The position numbers were made by a program, and so were the translations under genes. DNA of 64,000 bases, from the NCBI RefSeq assembly GCF_959029255.1, contig NZ_CAUFUE010000006.1:124001-188000 (forward strand). The letters are read 5' to 3'. This document shows, one piece after another, positions 1 through 7,847 of the stretch (positions are counted from its first letter, which is position 1; each line of letters opens with the position of its first letter). Source of the stretch: an uncultured Bacteroides sp. (GTDB lineage: Bacteria > Bacteroidota > Bacteroidia > Bacteroidales > Bacteroidaceae). The notes below the pieces were generated by a model. That model was not told the origin of the DNA, searched no databases, and saw only the letters and a program-made list of their open reading frames with translations.

Positions 1-105
1 CGGCTTCGGTTCATCATAGAACGCCAACATCTCCTTTACGAACAACGGACCTTTTTCCCAGAAAAAGCCCATAATCTCTTCTTCTTTTGCAGTCAATCCT
101 TTCAT
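1..105 (-). CDS. BlaI/MecI-type transcriptional repressor (5' part only)
   Basis: The first 35 codons are visible, starting with ATG at 105 on the minus strand; the gene runs off the left edge. The peptide begins MKGLTAKEEEIMGFFWEKGP, which is typical of the N-terminal winged-helix of BlaI/MecI repressors (L-T-x-x-E-x-x-I-M then a Trp and a KGP turn). Members of this family usually repress themselves and a neighbouring BlaR1/MecR1-type sensor protease; such a partner, if present, would lie beyond the edge. The upstream region at 129-190 holds repeated AACTA/TAGTT half-sites, consistent with autoregulation. The family call rests on only 35 residues. Confidence 0.75.
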   Translation of the reverse strand, partial: MKGLTAKEEEIMGFFWEKGPLFVKEMLAFYDEPKP

Positions 106-128
106 ATTCTTCTTTTGTTTTCACAAAG

Positions 129-190
129 AACTAAACTATTTAGTTCATAAACTAATTATTATAGTTAAATTGAACTAAAAGCTCTAGTTT
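129..190. promoter_or_regulatory. Cluster of AACTA/TAGTT inverted half-sites, probable BlaI-type operator
   Basis: The 24 to 85 bases upstream of the repressor start hold stacked palindromes. AACTAAA-CTA-TTTAGTT is perfect at 129-145, TTAGTT-CATA-AACTAA at 140-155, TAGTT-N6-AACTA at 162-177, and another AACTA/TAGTT pair lies at 173-189. Inverted repeats of this kind upstream of a BlaI/MecI gene are the expected location for autoregulatory binding. The region also lies about 125 bp or more upstream of the divergent di-iron protein gene, so control of both genes is possible. Function is inferred from position and symmetry only. Confidence 0.55.
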
Positions 191-314
191 AATCATCAAT
201 CACTATCTCCCACCTTAAAATCATCATTAAAATACCTACTTATTGCGATTGTGCCTTTCAAAGAAAAGCCGTTACTTTGCGCACGAATACAAAGAGCCCA
301 AACAATAATCAGCA

Positions 315-1022
315 ATGAATGAACAACATAAATATCGCGCCACAGACAAGATGAGCGACCTCATCTGTGACAATTACTCCCTATTAATGGTGATGAGCCG
401 TTTCGGCCTGTCACTGGGATTCGGAGACAAGAATGTGAAGGATGTCTGTGAGGCGCAAAACGTAGATTACCGTACGTTCCTGGCCGTAGCCAACTTCATC
501 AGTGAGGAACAATATTCTTATAGCATAGAAGAAGACGCCTTCTCCATTCCCGCCCTGATGGACTACCTGAAGCGGGCGCATACCTATTTCCTGGACTTCA
601 ACCTGCCCGCCATGCGCCGCAAGCTCATTGAAGCCATCGATTGTTCGGGAAGCAACAATGACGTGGCATTCCTCATTCTGAAATTCTTTGATGAATATGC
701 CAAGGAAGTCCGCCGCCACATGGAGTACGAAAACGAAGCGGTATTCACCTACGTCGAGCAATTGCTGGAAGGAAAGCTTTCCGACGAATATGACATCGCA
801 ACCTTTGCCAGCAAGCATAACCAGATTGAAATCAAGCTGAAAGAACTGAAGAACATCATCATCAAATATTATCCCGAAAAAGAAAACAACAACCTCCTTA
901 ACGCTGTTTTATTCGACATCTTCAACTGTGAGCAAGACCTTGCTTCGCACTGCCAGGTAGAAGATTACATGTTTGTGCCCGCCGTGGCGCAAATAGAAAG
1001 GAGACTGAAAGATGAACAATAA
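315..1022 (+). CDS. RIC/YtfE-like di-iron (hemerythrin-fold) protein with degenerate ScdA_N domain
   Basis: This is a 235-aa cytosolic protein. Its ligand set H89, H135-x3-E139, H168, H212-x3-E216 reproduces both the order and nearly the spacing of the di-iron ligands of YtfE/ScdA (RIC) proteins, which help repair iron-sulphur clusters damaged by nitric oxide or oxidants. Residues 10-60 align with the ScdA_N (DUF542) domain, but the CCGG motif of that domain is replaced by GFGD around residues 35-38, so the cysteine pair is absent. Its 3' end overlaps the next gene by 11 bp, which implies translational coupling to a LuxR-type regulator. The metal site is supported by sequence. A repair role or a sensing role is inference, and loss of the Cys pair makes sensing worth considering. 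Confidence 0.8.
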   Translation: MNEQHKYRATDKMSDLICDNYSLLMVMSRFGLSLGFGDKNVKDVCEAQNVDYRTFLAVANFISEEQYSYSIEEDAFSIPALMDYLKRAHTYFLDFNLPAMRRKLIEAIDCSGSNNDVAFLILKFFDEYAKEVRRHMEYENEAVFTYVEQLLEGKLSDEYDIATFASKHNQIEIKLKELKNIIIKYYPEKENNNLLNAVLFDIFNCEQDLASHCQVEDYMFVPAVAQIERRLKDEQ

Positions 1023-1626
1023 TACTTCATTGAAAATAGTTGTTGCGGAGACCTCGGTTATTGTACGAAGTGGTCTCACGGCAGTATTAAAACGCATTCC
1101 CAACCTGAATGCACACCCCATTGAAGTTTCCTCACCCGAAACATTGCAGAATTACATCCATCTGCATACTCCCGATATCGTTATTATAAATCCCACCTTC
1201 GGGGGATGGTTCGACTTACAGGCTTTTAAAACGGAAAACGGGAAATCGGGCATCAAGTATGTCGCCCTGGTTTGTTCCGTCATTGACAACAATGCATTGA
1301 AAGGGTACGACGAAAGTATCGCCATCTGCGATGATATCGATATTATCACCACTAAAATCAACCACTTGTTGCATACGGAAGAGGAGGAAGAAAAGGATAA
1401 TGAACAAGAGACGCTGAGCCAACGCGAAAAGGAAATTATCACCTGCGTTGTAAAGGGGATGACGAACAAAGCCATTGCCGACAAGCTGTACCTTTCCATC
1501 CACACCGTCATCACCCACCGTCGCAACATCGCCCGCAAACTGCAAATACACTCCCCGGCAGGACTTACCATTTACGCGATTGTAAACAAGCTGGTGGAAC
1601 TTCAAGACATCAAGGATACCCTATAA
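1012..1626 (+). CDS. LuxR/NarL-family transcriptional regulator with atypical receiver
   Basis: This is a 204-aa protein. Residues 1-125 look like a receiver fold (KIVVAETSVIVRSGL, then HTPDIVIINPTFGG), but the phospho-acceptor position at the end of strand 3 is Asn60 instead of Asp, and the usual acidic pair near residues 12-14 is reduced to one Glu. Residues 126-135 are an acidic linker. Residues 138-200 form a LuxR-type HTH (LSQREKEIITCVVKGMTNK, then HTVITHRRNIARKL). The gene starts inside the end of the di-iron protein gene with an 11-bp overlap, so the two are almost certainly co-expressed. A phosphorylation-independent regulator working with the di-iron partner is inferred. No cognate histidine kinase lies nearby. 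Confidence 0.85.
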   Translation: MNNNTSLKIVVAETSVIVRSGLTAVLKRIPNLNAHPIEVSSPETLQNYIHLHTPDIVIINPTFGGWFDLQAFKTENGKSGIKYVALVCSVIDNNALKGYDESIAICDDIDIITTKINHLLHTEEEEEKDNEQETLSQREKEIITCVVKGMTNKAIADKLYLSIHTVITHRRNIARKLQIHSPAGLTIYAIVNKLVELQDIKDTL

Positions 1627-1640
1627 CTATGACGTGAACA

Positions 1641-1728
1641 GTGCCACCCTATTGGCACAACTGTGCCACAGTATTGGCATCGCCGTGCCACTTAATTGGC
1701 AAGACTGTGCCACACTATTGGCACAAAG
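1641..1728. repeat. Four tandem 22-bp near-palindromic units (GTGCCA-N6-TGGCAC type)
   Basis: Units begin at 1641, 1663, 1685 and 1707, an exact 22-bp period. Each carries GTGCCAC, two to three variable bases, then TATTGGCA or AATTGGCA. Half-sites recur every 10-12 bp, about one helical turn. The array sits in the space between convergent genes (ends at 1626 and 1965), upstream of a hairpin. There are no unique spacers, so it is not CRISPR. Other 22-bp-period arrays with different sequence occur at 20598 and 37004. Confidence 0.9.
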
Positions 1729-1761
1729 CGTATTCTTATTATCCCAGGAAATAATACAATA

Positions 1762-1805
1762 ATCCCCGCCCCACGATATCGCATCGGGAAGCGGGGATCC
1801 TTTTA
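1762..1805 (+). terminator. Hairpin terminator after the di-iron/LuxR operon
   Basis: ATCCCCGC at 1762-1769 pairs with GCGGGGAT at 1791-1798, followed by CCTTTTAT. It is placed downstream of the + strand LuxR gene and of the 22-bp array, as expected for a rho-independent terminator. The opposite strand of the stem is also followed by T-rich sequence, so it might work in both directions. Confidence 0.65.
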
Positions 1806-1865
1806 TCTTCATAAAAGTGGTTACGTAATTATGACTAACTAATTCATTCTTTCAATCTGATACTG

Positions 1866-1897
1866 CAAAGATACAGCATCGGCAGATACCCTGCAAT
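1866..1897 (-). promoter_or_regulatory. Candidate leftward promoter in the 1627-1964 intergenic region
   Basis: On the minus strand TATCTTTG (1866-1873) matches the Bacteroidetes -7 consensus TAnnTTTG, with ATTG (1894-1897) 20 nt upstream as a -33 element. TACCTA-type motifs lie further upstream at about 1907 and 1942, as they do at the porin promoter (9192). There is no convincing downstream gene before the LuxR gene's antisense strand, so a short RNA ending near the hairpin at 1762-1798 is possible. Confidence 0.4.
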
Positions 1898-1964
1898 CGC
1901 CCCAATTAGGTATAATAGAAGGCGGGAGTCATTATAAATAGGTAGCCCCCCCTGCACCACATGG

Positions 1965-3116
1965 TCAGAACGGTGCATACTCCTTATTCTCGCAAGCTTT
2001 TACTCCCATGCATTCCATCTCTATCAACCATCCGGGACGACATACCGGTGCATGCACAAATACTCTCGGAGTATCGGGGAAACGCTTGTCGTACATTTCC
2101 TTTACAACCGTATAATCCGCCATATCGCGCAGGTAGACAATCATTTGTCCCAAATCCTCGAATGTACATTCCGCTTCTTCCAACAGTGCGCCCACATTCT
2201 CCCACATCCGTTCCGTCTGCCTGCGAATGTCACCGGGATACACTACCTCGCCTTTGTTATTGATACTTGCCGTGCCGGAAATGAAGACATGGCGACGGTC
2301 GCCATAATCTACGTATGTGCCACGTTCAAAGCTGACACCATACTCATAGGTGGGGTTCAGATGCGTAGGAGCATAGAGGTAGCGTATTTGTCCGGGGTTC
2401 AAGCCATCCACCGCGTATGTATCCATCTGCACCGTCACTTTAGGGTCGGCATGACGCCCGCCTATACCGGTACTGGCTATGTAGTGGGTCTTTTCCGTCA
2501 AGTTCTGAGTGACGAAGACTTCATTTCGGGCTTTCACCACTCCTGCATAGTTCACATCCACGTTTTGTACAAAGAACCAAGTACGGATACAGTTATCGGC
2601 CAGTTTGCACCCCTGTCCCATCAGTTGCATCACATAATCGTTTAGCAACAAACGGGTTTGATACTCCGAATTGGCAGCACGGTTAAAGGCACTCCCTCCC
2701 CAAAAATGGCGGTAAGCTCCATGCCTCACTTCAAACAATCCGTTGTGAAGAACCCGGGTTTGTACATCCGACTGCAAGTAGACCCACAACGCAATCTTTG
2801 TTCCGTTCAGCGGCGGTTGTTCCACAATGGAAAGCGCGCAGTCCGAAGTTTCCGTGGTAAGTGCAAGCAACAGGTCTTCCTGATTGGCGGCATCGCTCAG
2901 GAAATAACGCTTAAAGACCGCAACAGCGCCTTGCAACTCTTCCTCAAACAAAGAGAAATAGGCATTGATTACCGCATTCAACTGCTCTTCGTAGGTATCT
3001 TCGGGACGAGTGGCATGAACCATGACATGATACTCCGAAACACCACTTTTCACATCATATTTAAAGATTTCGGTTAAGGCATTTTCTGTTTGGCCTTGTT
3101 GTTTCTTATAACTCAT
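1965..3116 (-). CDS. Two-part Rid-family (YjgF/RidA-like, FkbO/Hyg5-like) protein
   Basis: This is a 383-aa protein without a signal peptide. The C-terminal part (about residues 230-375) resembles the YjgF/YER057c/UK114 Rid fold, with RRHVFISGTASIN, GDIRRQTERMWENV and DLGQMIVYLRDMADY in the usual order. The N-terminal part resembles the first half of chorismatase-like FkbO/Hyg5 proteins. Single-domain RidA is about 130 aa, so this is the long form. It follows the mono-haem lipoprotein gene by 56 bp with no obvious terminator between them, so it may be the last gene of the iron/haem operon. Substrate and reaction cannot be read from sequence; enamine/imine deaminase or chorismate-type chemistry are both only family-level possibilities. 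Confidence 0.65.
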   Translation of the reverse strand: MSYKKQQGQTENALTEIFKYDVKSGVSEYHVMVHATRPEDTYEEQLNAVINAYFSLFEEELQGAVAVFKRYFLSDAANQEDLLLALTTETSDCALSIVEQPPLNGTKIALWVYLQSDVQTRVLHNGLFEVRHGAYRHFWGGSAFNRAANSEYQTRLLLNDYVMQLMGQGCKLADNCIRTWFFVQNVDVNYAGVVKARNEVFVTQNLTEKTHYIASTGIGGRHADPKVTVQMDTYAVDGLNPGQIRYLYAPTHLNPTYEYGVSFERGTYVDYGDRRHVFISGTASINNKGEVVYPGDIRRQTERMWENVGALLEEAECTFEDLGQMIVYLRDMADYTVVKEMYDKRFPDTPRVFVHAPVCRPGWLIEMECMGVKACENKEYAPF

Positions 3117-3172
3117 CTCAATATCAAATTATTCATTGTTGTTCATCAAATCAGTAAAATTTATCTTACAAA

Positions 3173-3880
3173 CTAATTATCTTCCGCTCCGGCTTTAATC
3201 CAAGTTCTAATTAAGGCAAGTACTTCCCGCCTTTCTGCACCGTTAAATATATCTACATGATTATCATGATTCATTACATCTAATAAATAGCAGTTATCCA
3301 AATCTTCCGGAGTCACATAACTCTTTCCATCATTAGAGTGAGGCGCCTTTACATTGAATAATGCATCATAAGATTTTTCGGAAGTCAAGTCTAAATCTCC
3401 GGCCAAAGAAGTACTTCCGCCATGGCACACCACACATTTCTGATTAAAAACTTGTGATTGTATACGCCCAAATGTAGCGACATTAATTGTAGTTTCCGGC
3501 AAGATTAAAGCATCATCCGAAGTGCCCGCAGAGAAAACCCGATAAGAATGCACCAAAGACATTCCCGAAGTAACAACAGCAATAGCAATGCCGCGAGTTT
3601 CCTCAGTCAAATTATTTAAAGTCATTGTAACCACTTCCGCCTCACTGGAGGGTTCAAGAATACGCTTAACCAATATCGGGGTCTTGCTATCTTCTCCCAA
3701 AGAGACTAAAGACATACTATTTTTTTGTGGCCAAGCGTCCAAACCTGTAAAATGAAGCGTTATAGTAGCCGTACGACCGTTATCAATCGTGTTGTCAGGA
3801 TATATTTTGCCTTCGTCACAAGCGGAAACACCAAGTAAACAGAGACAGACCGTCATTATATATTTCAATTCTCGATTCAT
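3173..3880 (-). CDS. Mono-haem c-type cytochrome-like lipoprotein
   Basis: This is a 235-aa protein with a lipobox LGVSAC (lipidation at Cys21), so it is an envelope lipoprotein. A single haem-attachment motif CVVCH lies at residues 149-153. Residues 30-130 look like an Ig-like or beta-sandwich segment with no clear assignment. The gene is 21 bp downstream of the second porin gene in the five-gene operon that starts at 9167. A role passing electrons to or from the di-haem oxidoreductase of the same operon is plausible but inferred. The distal Met ligand is not obvious; Met204 is a candidate. Confidence 0.65.
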   Translation of the reverse strand: MNRELKYIMTVCLCLLGVSACDEGKIYPDNTIDNGRTATITLHFTGLDAWPQKNSMSLVSLGEDSKTPILVKRILEPSSEAEVVTMTLNNLTEETRGIAIAVVTSGMSLVHSYRVFSAGTSDDALILPETTINVATFGRIQSQVFNQKCVVCHGGSTSLAGDLDLTSEKSYDALFNVKAPHSNDGKSYVTPEDLDNCYLLDVMNHDNHVDIFNGAERREVLALIRTWIKAGAEDN

Positions 3881-3901
3881 AGATAGCTTCCTCCATCTAT
3901 A

Positions 3902-5143
3902 TTAGAAAGTGAACTGTAGCATCGCCGTTGCACTATGACGTGACAATCCTACTCCATCATTATCACGATCGGTCTGCGTGTCATGTCCCGTACGACCTAA
4001 ATATTGGTACATCACCTGGAGTTTCAAATTAGATCCTACAAAATAATAATTCAGACCTACTGCAGGCATATTCAATAATCCACCGTCATCTGTACCATTA
4101 CGGTCAAAAATATCATAACGCAATGCTGCCTGTAATTTAGGAGTCACGAAATAGCCTGCTTGCGCATAACCTCCCCAATAATTGAGGTCCTTATCTTTGT
4201 GCATTATTTCAGTAAAATGCATATTCATATAATAGGCTTCCGCTGCAAAATAGAAACGGTTCTTTATCATAGCAAACTCAGCCCCAATACGCCAATCACT
4301 GCAACTATGGTCTTCTGCTTCCGCATTGTACGAAGTAGAAATACCAAATTGCATTTTATCTGCTTTCAGGTTATTAGGATTACCTTGTGTGGCAGGCATC
4401 TCTCCCTTGGGCATATATACCAGACGTCCTGCATAAAGCAATTGAGGCAACCATTTCCGGTCGTCACACATCCCCTTGGTAGCCGTATTTATATCAATAC
4501 CTGTACCATTGAAAAGACCTAACTGATAGTTCCATTTACCATTAATCAAGCCATGCACCTGAACTCCCAAATCGAAACCGGTAGCCATACTCGGTTTTAC
4601 GGCATTTACATCATAAGGCATCAGTACACCACCTATTACTGAAGTTGGCAATGTAGGAAACAACGTTTCACCCAAAGTTGTCAGATAAGCATGCATAAAT
4701 GGTGTTTTGAACTTCCCGACACGAATACGGAAAGATTCTTTCAAAGCTACATCAAACCAAGCCTGCTGCAATAAAGCCGCACCACTCTTAGCGGCGTTCA
4801 AGGACAAATTAAATGTTACCTTCCCAAAGGCTTTACCCGTAAAACCAAGAATGGCGTTTGGAATGGCAAAGCCGCTGTTAGCCCAATTTCGCGCATACAA
4901 ACTCTCTAAACCTTGATCGTCATAACGATTAAAAGAAAGACTGGTTTGTACCAAAGCGTATGGTTTAAATAAGAAATCACCGGCTTTAGTAGAAAACGAG
5001 AAACCTTTCTTTCCGGCAAGCGAAACGACATCATTTTCAACATATTTATCGTCTATTTCTTTGGTATTAACTTCTTGAGCGCATAAAGACGGGAAGCCAC
5101 TCAGAAAAGCAACAATTATAAGTGTTAGATATTGATTTTTCAT
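3902..5143 (-). CDS. Outer-membrane porin, OprP/OprO-like, of the imelysin operon
   Basis: This is a 413-aa protein with an N-terminal signal peptide cleaved near SLCAQ (about residue 22). Long alternating beta strands end in a terminal Phe (ATAMLQFTF), as in outer-membrane barrels. The segment RIRVGKFKTPF is typical of phosphate-selective porin O/P-type proteins. It lies 18 bp downstream of the di-haem oxidoreductase gene. The operon contains a second barrel protein (7848-9167) with the same overall fold but low similarity. The ligand is unknown; metal-chelate or anion transport would fit the operon. Confidence 0.75.
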   Translation of the reverse strand: MKNQYLTLIIVAFLSGFPSLCAQEVNTKEIDDKYVENDVVSLAGKKGFSFSTKAGDFLFKPYALVQTSLSFNRYDDQGLESLYARNWANSGFAIPNAILGFTGKAFGKVTFNLSLNAAKSGAALLQQAWFDVALKESFRIRVGKFKTPFMHAYLTTLGETLFPTLPTSVIGGVLMPYDVNAVKPSMATGFDLGVQVHGLINGKWNYQLGLFNGTGIDINTATKGMCDDRKWLPQLLYAGRLVYMPKGEMPATQGNPNNLKADKMQFGISTSYNAEAEDHSCSDWRIGAEFAMIKNRFYFAAEAYYMNMHFTEIMHKDKDLNYWGGYAQAGYFVTPKLQAALRYDIFDRNGTDDGGLLNMPAVGLNYYFVGSNLKLQVMYQYLGRTGHDTQTDRDNDGVGLSRHSATAMLQFTF

Positions 5144-5161
5144 TATTATGGTAATTTTATG

Positions 5162-6628
5162 TTATAAACTCTTCAAGAATGTGAGTAAAGCCTCACGGTC
5201 TTCTTTCGACATACTTGCAAACAGATTACGGGAGGCTGCTCCCTCGCCATCATGCCACATAATAGCTTCTGTCAGATTACGGGCACGCCCGTCATGCAAA
5301 AAATAAGTATGGCCATTTACTACTTCTTGAAGTCCTATTCCCCATAAAGGTGTTGTACGCCATTCACACCCACGAGCTAAACCACTGGGATAGTCATCTG
5401 CCAATCCTTGTCCCATATCATGTAACAGAAAATCGGAATAAGGATGAATAATTTGATTACCCAACCAAGGCAACTGTGTACCATTCAACAACACGCTACC
5501 TCTTGAACGTGTATGCAAGGTTACAGTATGGCATAGTTGGCACTTAGCTTGATAAAACATCTGTTCTCCATGCTTTACAGTTTCAGCATCTACATTACGT
5601 CGTGCAGGTACTCCCAATGTTTGCATATATAAATCGACATCTTCCATATCCTGCGTAGAAACCTCTACCCCATAATTAGCAAACCCCATCATTTGCGATT
5701 GCCCTTCTCCCACTTCATGCGGGAAGCGATCATTAGTTACACCTAAATCTGAAGAAAACCCAAGTTCTACAGTCAAATCCTGATGATTGGCTTTATTACC
5801 TGATATACCTATACCATATTTTCCTTTCTCCGTCACATAATTTAAACGTCCACTAATTCCATACTCAGGATAGTTACTCTGTGCAGCCAATTGCTTCAAT
5901 TCATCATGGTTGAGTGCCATCATTTGCCCCATTCCGACATGGCGTAAAGGGGCACGAACGGAAATAATCAAATCTTCAGGCTTAATTTCATAATCATACC
6001 AATCTGTGACCTCATAATGGGGAGTCATCAATTCATATTCTTCCCCATCGGGAAACTTAAACTTTTCGGTAGTTGTAGTAAGTTTAATTTTACCTTCGGC
6101 TTTTACTCCATAAATAGACTGGTCATGTAATACGCGTCCATATTCAGGGAAATATCCACCGGTCTTACGAGTTATATAAATCAACATGGAAGAGAAGCCC
6201 GCACCAGAGCCTCCTCCAACCCAAGCAGGAGTAGTACGTCCTGTATTTCTATGACATGCGCCACAAGAATAGCCTCCAAAGATAGGCCCCAATCCATTAT
6301 CGGTACCGGTACCTATGCCACGTGAGTTATCATACAATCCATCGCCACGATTAAACCGGGTTAACAAATCACCTGTCACCCACTCTGAATTTGTGTCGTA
6401 GGCACCACTTACCGTTGAAAAAATAGTAGAGATACCGGCTGACAATTCTTCCTGCTTTGCTATTTCCCCGTTCGGTTTATATATCACTCCATCAAAAGCA
6501 TCGTGATCGCAACTTTGGAAAAAGCAAATATTTATCGCAACAAAGAGGAATCCCCCCAATATTTTTGGGAGGCCTCCTCGCAATGTATTAACAACCCACC
6601 TTCCTGAAAAAGAGAGTTTAATCATCAC
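5162..6628 (-). CDS. Di-haem oxidoreductase (DUF1111 / DHOR family) lipoprotein
   Basis: This is a 488-aa protein. It has two haem c motifs, CGACH (about residues 122-126) and CQLCH (about 363-367), and the family features GLGPIFGGYSCGACH and a final TLHTRSRG segment. The N-terminus has a hydrophobic stretch ending FFQSC40, a plausible lipobox after an unusually long N-region. DHOR proteins are frequently encoded beside imelysin/IcmP iron-related proteins. Here the imelysin gene is 17 bp upstream and a porin gene is 18 bp downstream. A periplasmic redox role in iron handling is the family-based expectation; the donor and acceptor are not known. Confidence 0.85.
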   Translation of the reverse strand: MMIKLSFSGRWVVNTLRGGLPKILGGFLFVAINICFFQSCDHDAFDGVIYKPNGEIAKQEELSAGISTIFSTVSGAYDTNSEWVTGDLLTRFNRGDGLYDNSRGIGTGTDNGLGPIFGGYSCGACHRNTGRTTPAWVGGGSGAGFSSMLIYITRKTGGYFPEYGRVLHDQSIYGVKAEGKIKLTTTTEKFKFPDGEEYELMTPHYEVTDWYDYEIKPEDLIISVRAPLRHVGMGQMMALNHDELKQLAAQSNYPEYGISGRLNYVTEKGKYGIGISGNKANHQDLTVELGFSSDLGVTNDRFPHEVGEGQSQMMGFANYGVEVSTQDMEDVDLYMQTLGVPARRNVDAETVKHGEQMFYQAKCQLCHTVTLHTRSRGSVLLNGTQLPWLGNQIIHPYSDFLLHDMGQGLADDYPSGLARGCEWRTTPLWGIGLQEVVNGHTYFLHDGRARNLTEAIMWHDGEGAASRNLFASMSKEDREALLTFLKSL

Positions 6629-6645
6629 TTATCTATTTTAATTAA

Positions 6646-7818
6646 TCATTCGCCTGCCAATTTCGCACGAACCAATGCCAAGCCTGTACACAAATAAGCA
6701 CACTGGCTTTGAGCATTCTTTACCTCTGTAGTAGCACCTAAATTATTACGGAATGGATGCGGAATATCATTAATAGCGGTAATTGTTTCTTGAATTTGAT
6801 TAACAAGCATTGTATTTAAAGTAGGGTTCACTTCCTTCATTATGGAGCATAAACTATTGGTTGCAACAGTTCCATCCAATGTACCATAATAGGCATTACG
6901 AATACTACGGATATTATCAGTATAATCATCTAAAGAGTTCCAGCTATACCAAGATTCTACAGCTAATACACCGGCATCCTTATCACCGCTATTCCATTTG
7001 TCCACAGGATCGCCTATTTTTGTAGCGCCCACCTCGTTTGCAATACCCTCTGCACCATTATCCGAATTCAGCATCATGGCAACAGACTGTTTGATATTAC
7101 TAAAACCATAGTTTCCATTAGGATTCTTCATCGCTTCTTTATAGGCACCATTCTCCAAACCTGTGCCATCAGTCCAGCCTTTCAATAAAAGTTCAGTATC
7201 TTGCAACATCCGATTTATAACCGCCTTAAGATATCCTATTTTATTGGCATCCAAATCTGAGATTTTTTTAGATTCACCATCAGCAAACAATAAATATTCA
7301 GCTGTATGGAAACCACGTAAATTTTGCGGAGCATCTGCAGGAGCTTCTTCCCTATCATCTACATCTCCGCCTACTGCATCAGACCAGTTTCCGGATAGCA
7401 ATATCTGGTCGATACCATCTTTATCCAAAGGCCAGCTATCCAAACTCGGATCCAATTTATTCAAATCAGCAGGGCCATACAGAAAAGCTTCACTTTGCTC
7501 CCAAGGTTTACGAGCGGCAACCCAAGCATTTGCAGCATCTGCTACATTGTTATCTGTAGAAGAAGTCGATAAACTTTTCACTGCATTATTCAATGCCGAC
7601 ATCTTATTGTACATATCTTGATACGTAGGAATAACCACATTATCTACATAAGTAGCAACAGCAGATTTCAATTCTGCATCAGTTGCCGTTCTACTATCCG
7701 GTGTACTGAAACCGGTAAATGGATCAACCTTAACATCTTCTCTCTTTGAGTCTTCACAAGAGGCTATTGTTATACAAGCCCCCATTACCATCAATGGCAA
7801 TACTTTCCAATTTTTCAT
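6646..7818 (-). CDS. Imelysin-family (M75, IcmP/EfeO-like) lipoprotein
   Basis: This is a 390-aa envelope lipoprotein with lipobox TIASC21. The imelysin signature G-x-H-x-x-E is present as GFHTAEYLLF (G169, H171, E174), and the upstream WEQSEAFLYGP segment (residue 107 on) is also typical. The family was named for a peptidase, but members such as EfeO and IcmP are iron-related periplasmic proteins. It is the second gene of the operon, after a porin gene and before the DUF1111 oxidoreductase gene, which supports an iron or haem acquisition role. The substrate cannot be determined from sequence. Confidence 0.85.
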   Translation of the reverse strand: MKNWKVLPLMVMGACITIASCEDSKREDVKVDPFTGFSTPDSRTATDAELKSAVATYVDNVVIPTYQDMYNKMSALNNAVKSLSTSSTDNNVADAANAWVAARKPWEQSEAFLYGPADLNKLDPSLDSWPLDKDGIDQILLSGNWSDAVGGDVDDREEAPADAPQNLRGFHTAEYLLFADGESKKISDLDANKIGYLKAVINRMLQDTELLLKGWTDGTGLENGAYKEAMKNPNGNYGFSNIKQSVAMMLNSDNGAEGIANEVGATKIGDPVDKWNSGDKDAGVLAVESWYSWNSLDDYTDNIRSIRNAYYGTLDGTVATNSLCSIMKEVNPTLNTMLVNQIQETITAINDIPHPFRNNLGATTEVKNAQSQCAYLCTGLALVRAKLAGE

Positions 7819-7847
7819 TACTTTATACTATTTAAATGTTACTCTTT

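Noticed and set aside
1641..1728. Possible CRISPR array
   Set aside because: The period is 22 bp with no unique spacers, the units are palindromic, and there are no cas genes in the window.
1627..1812. 61-codon reading frame on the minus strand through the 22-bp array
   Set aside because: It is made largely of the repeat read out of phase (22 is not a multiple of 3) and resembles no protein. A short RNA is more likely than a peptide.
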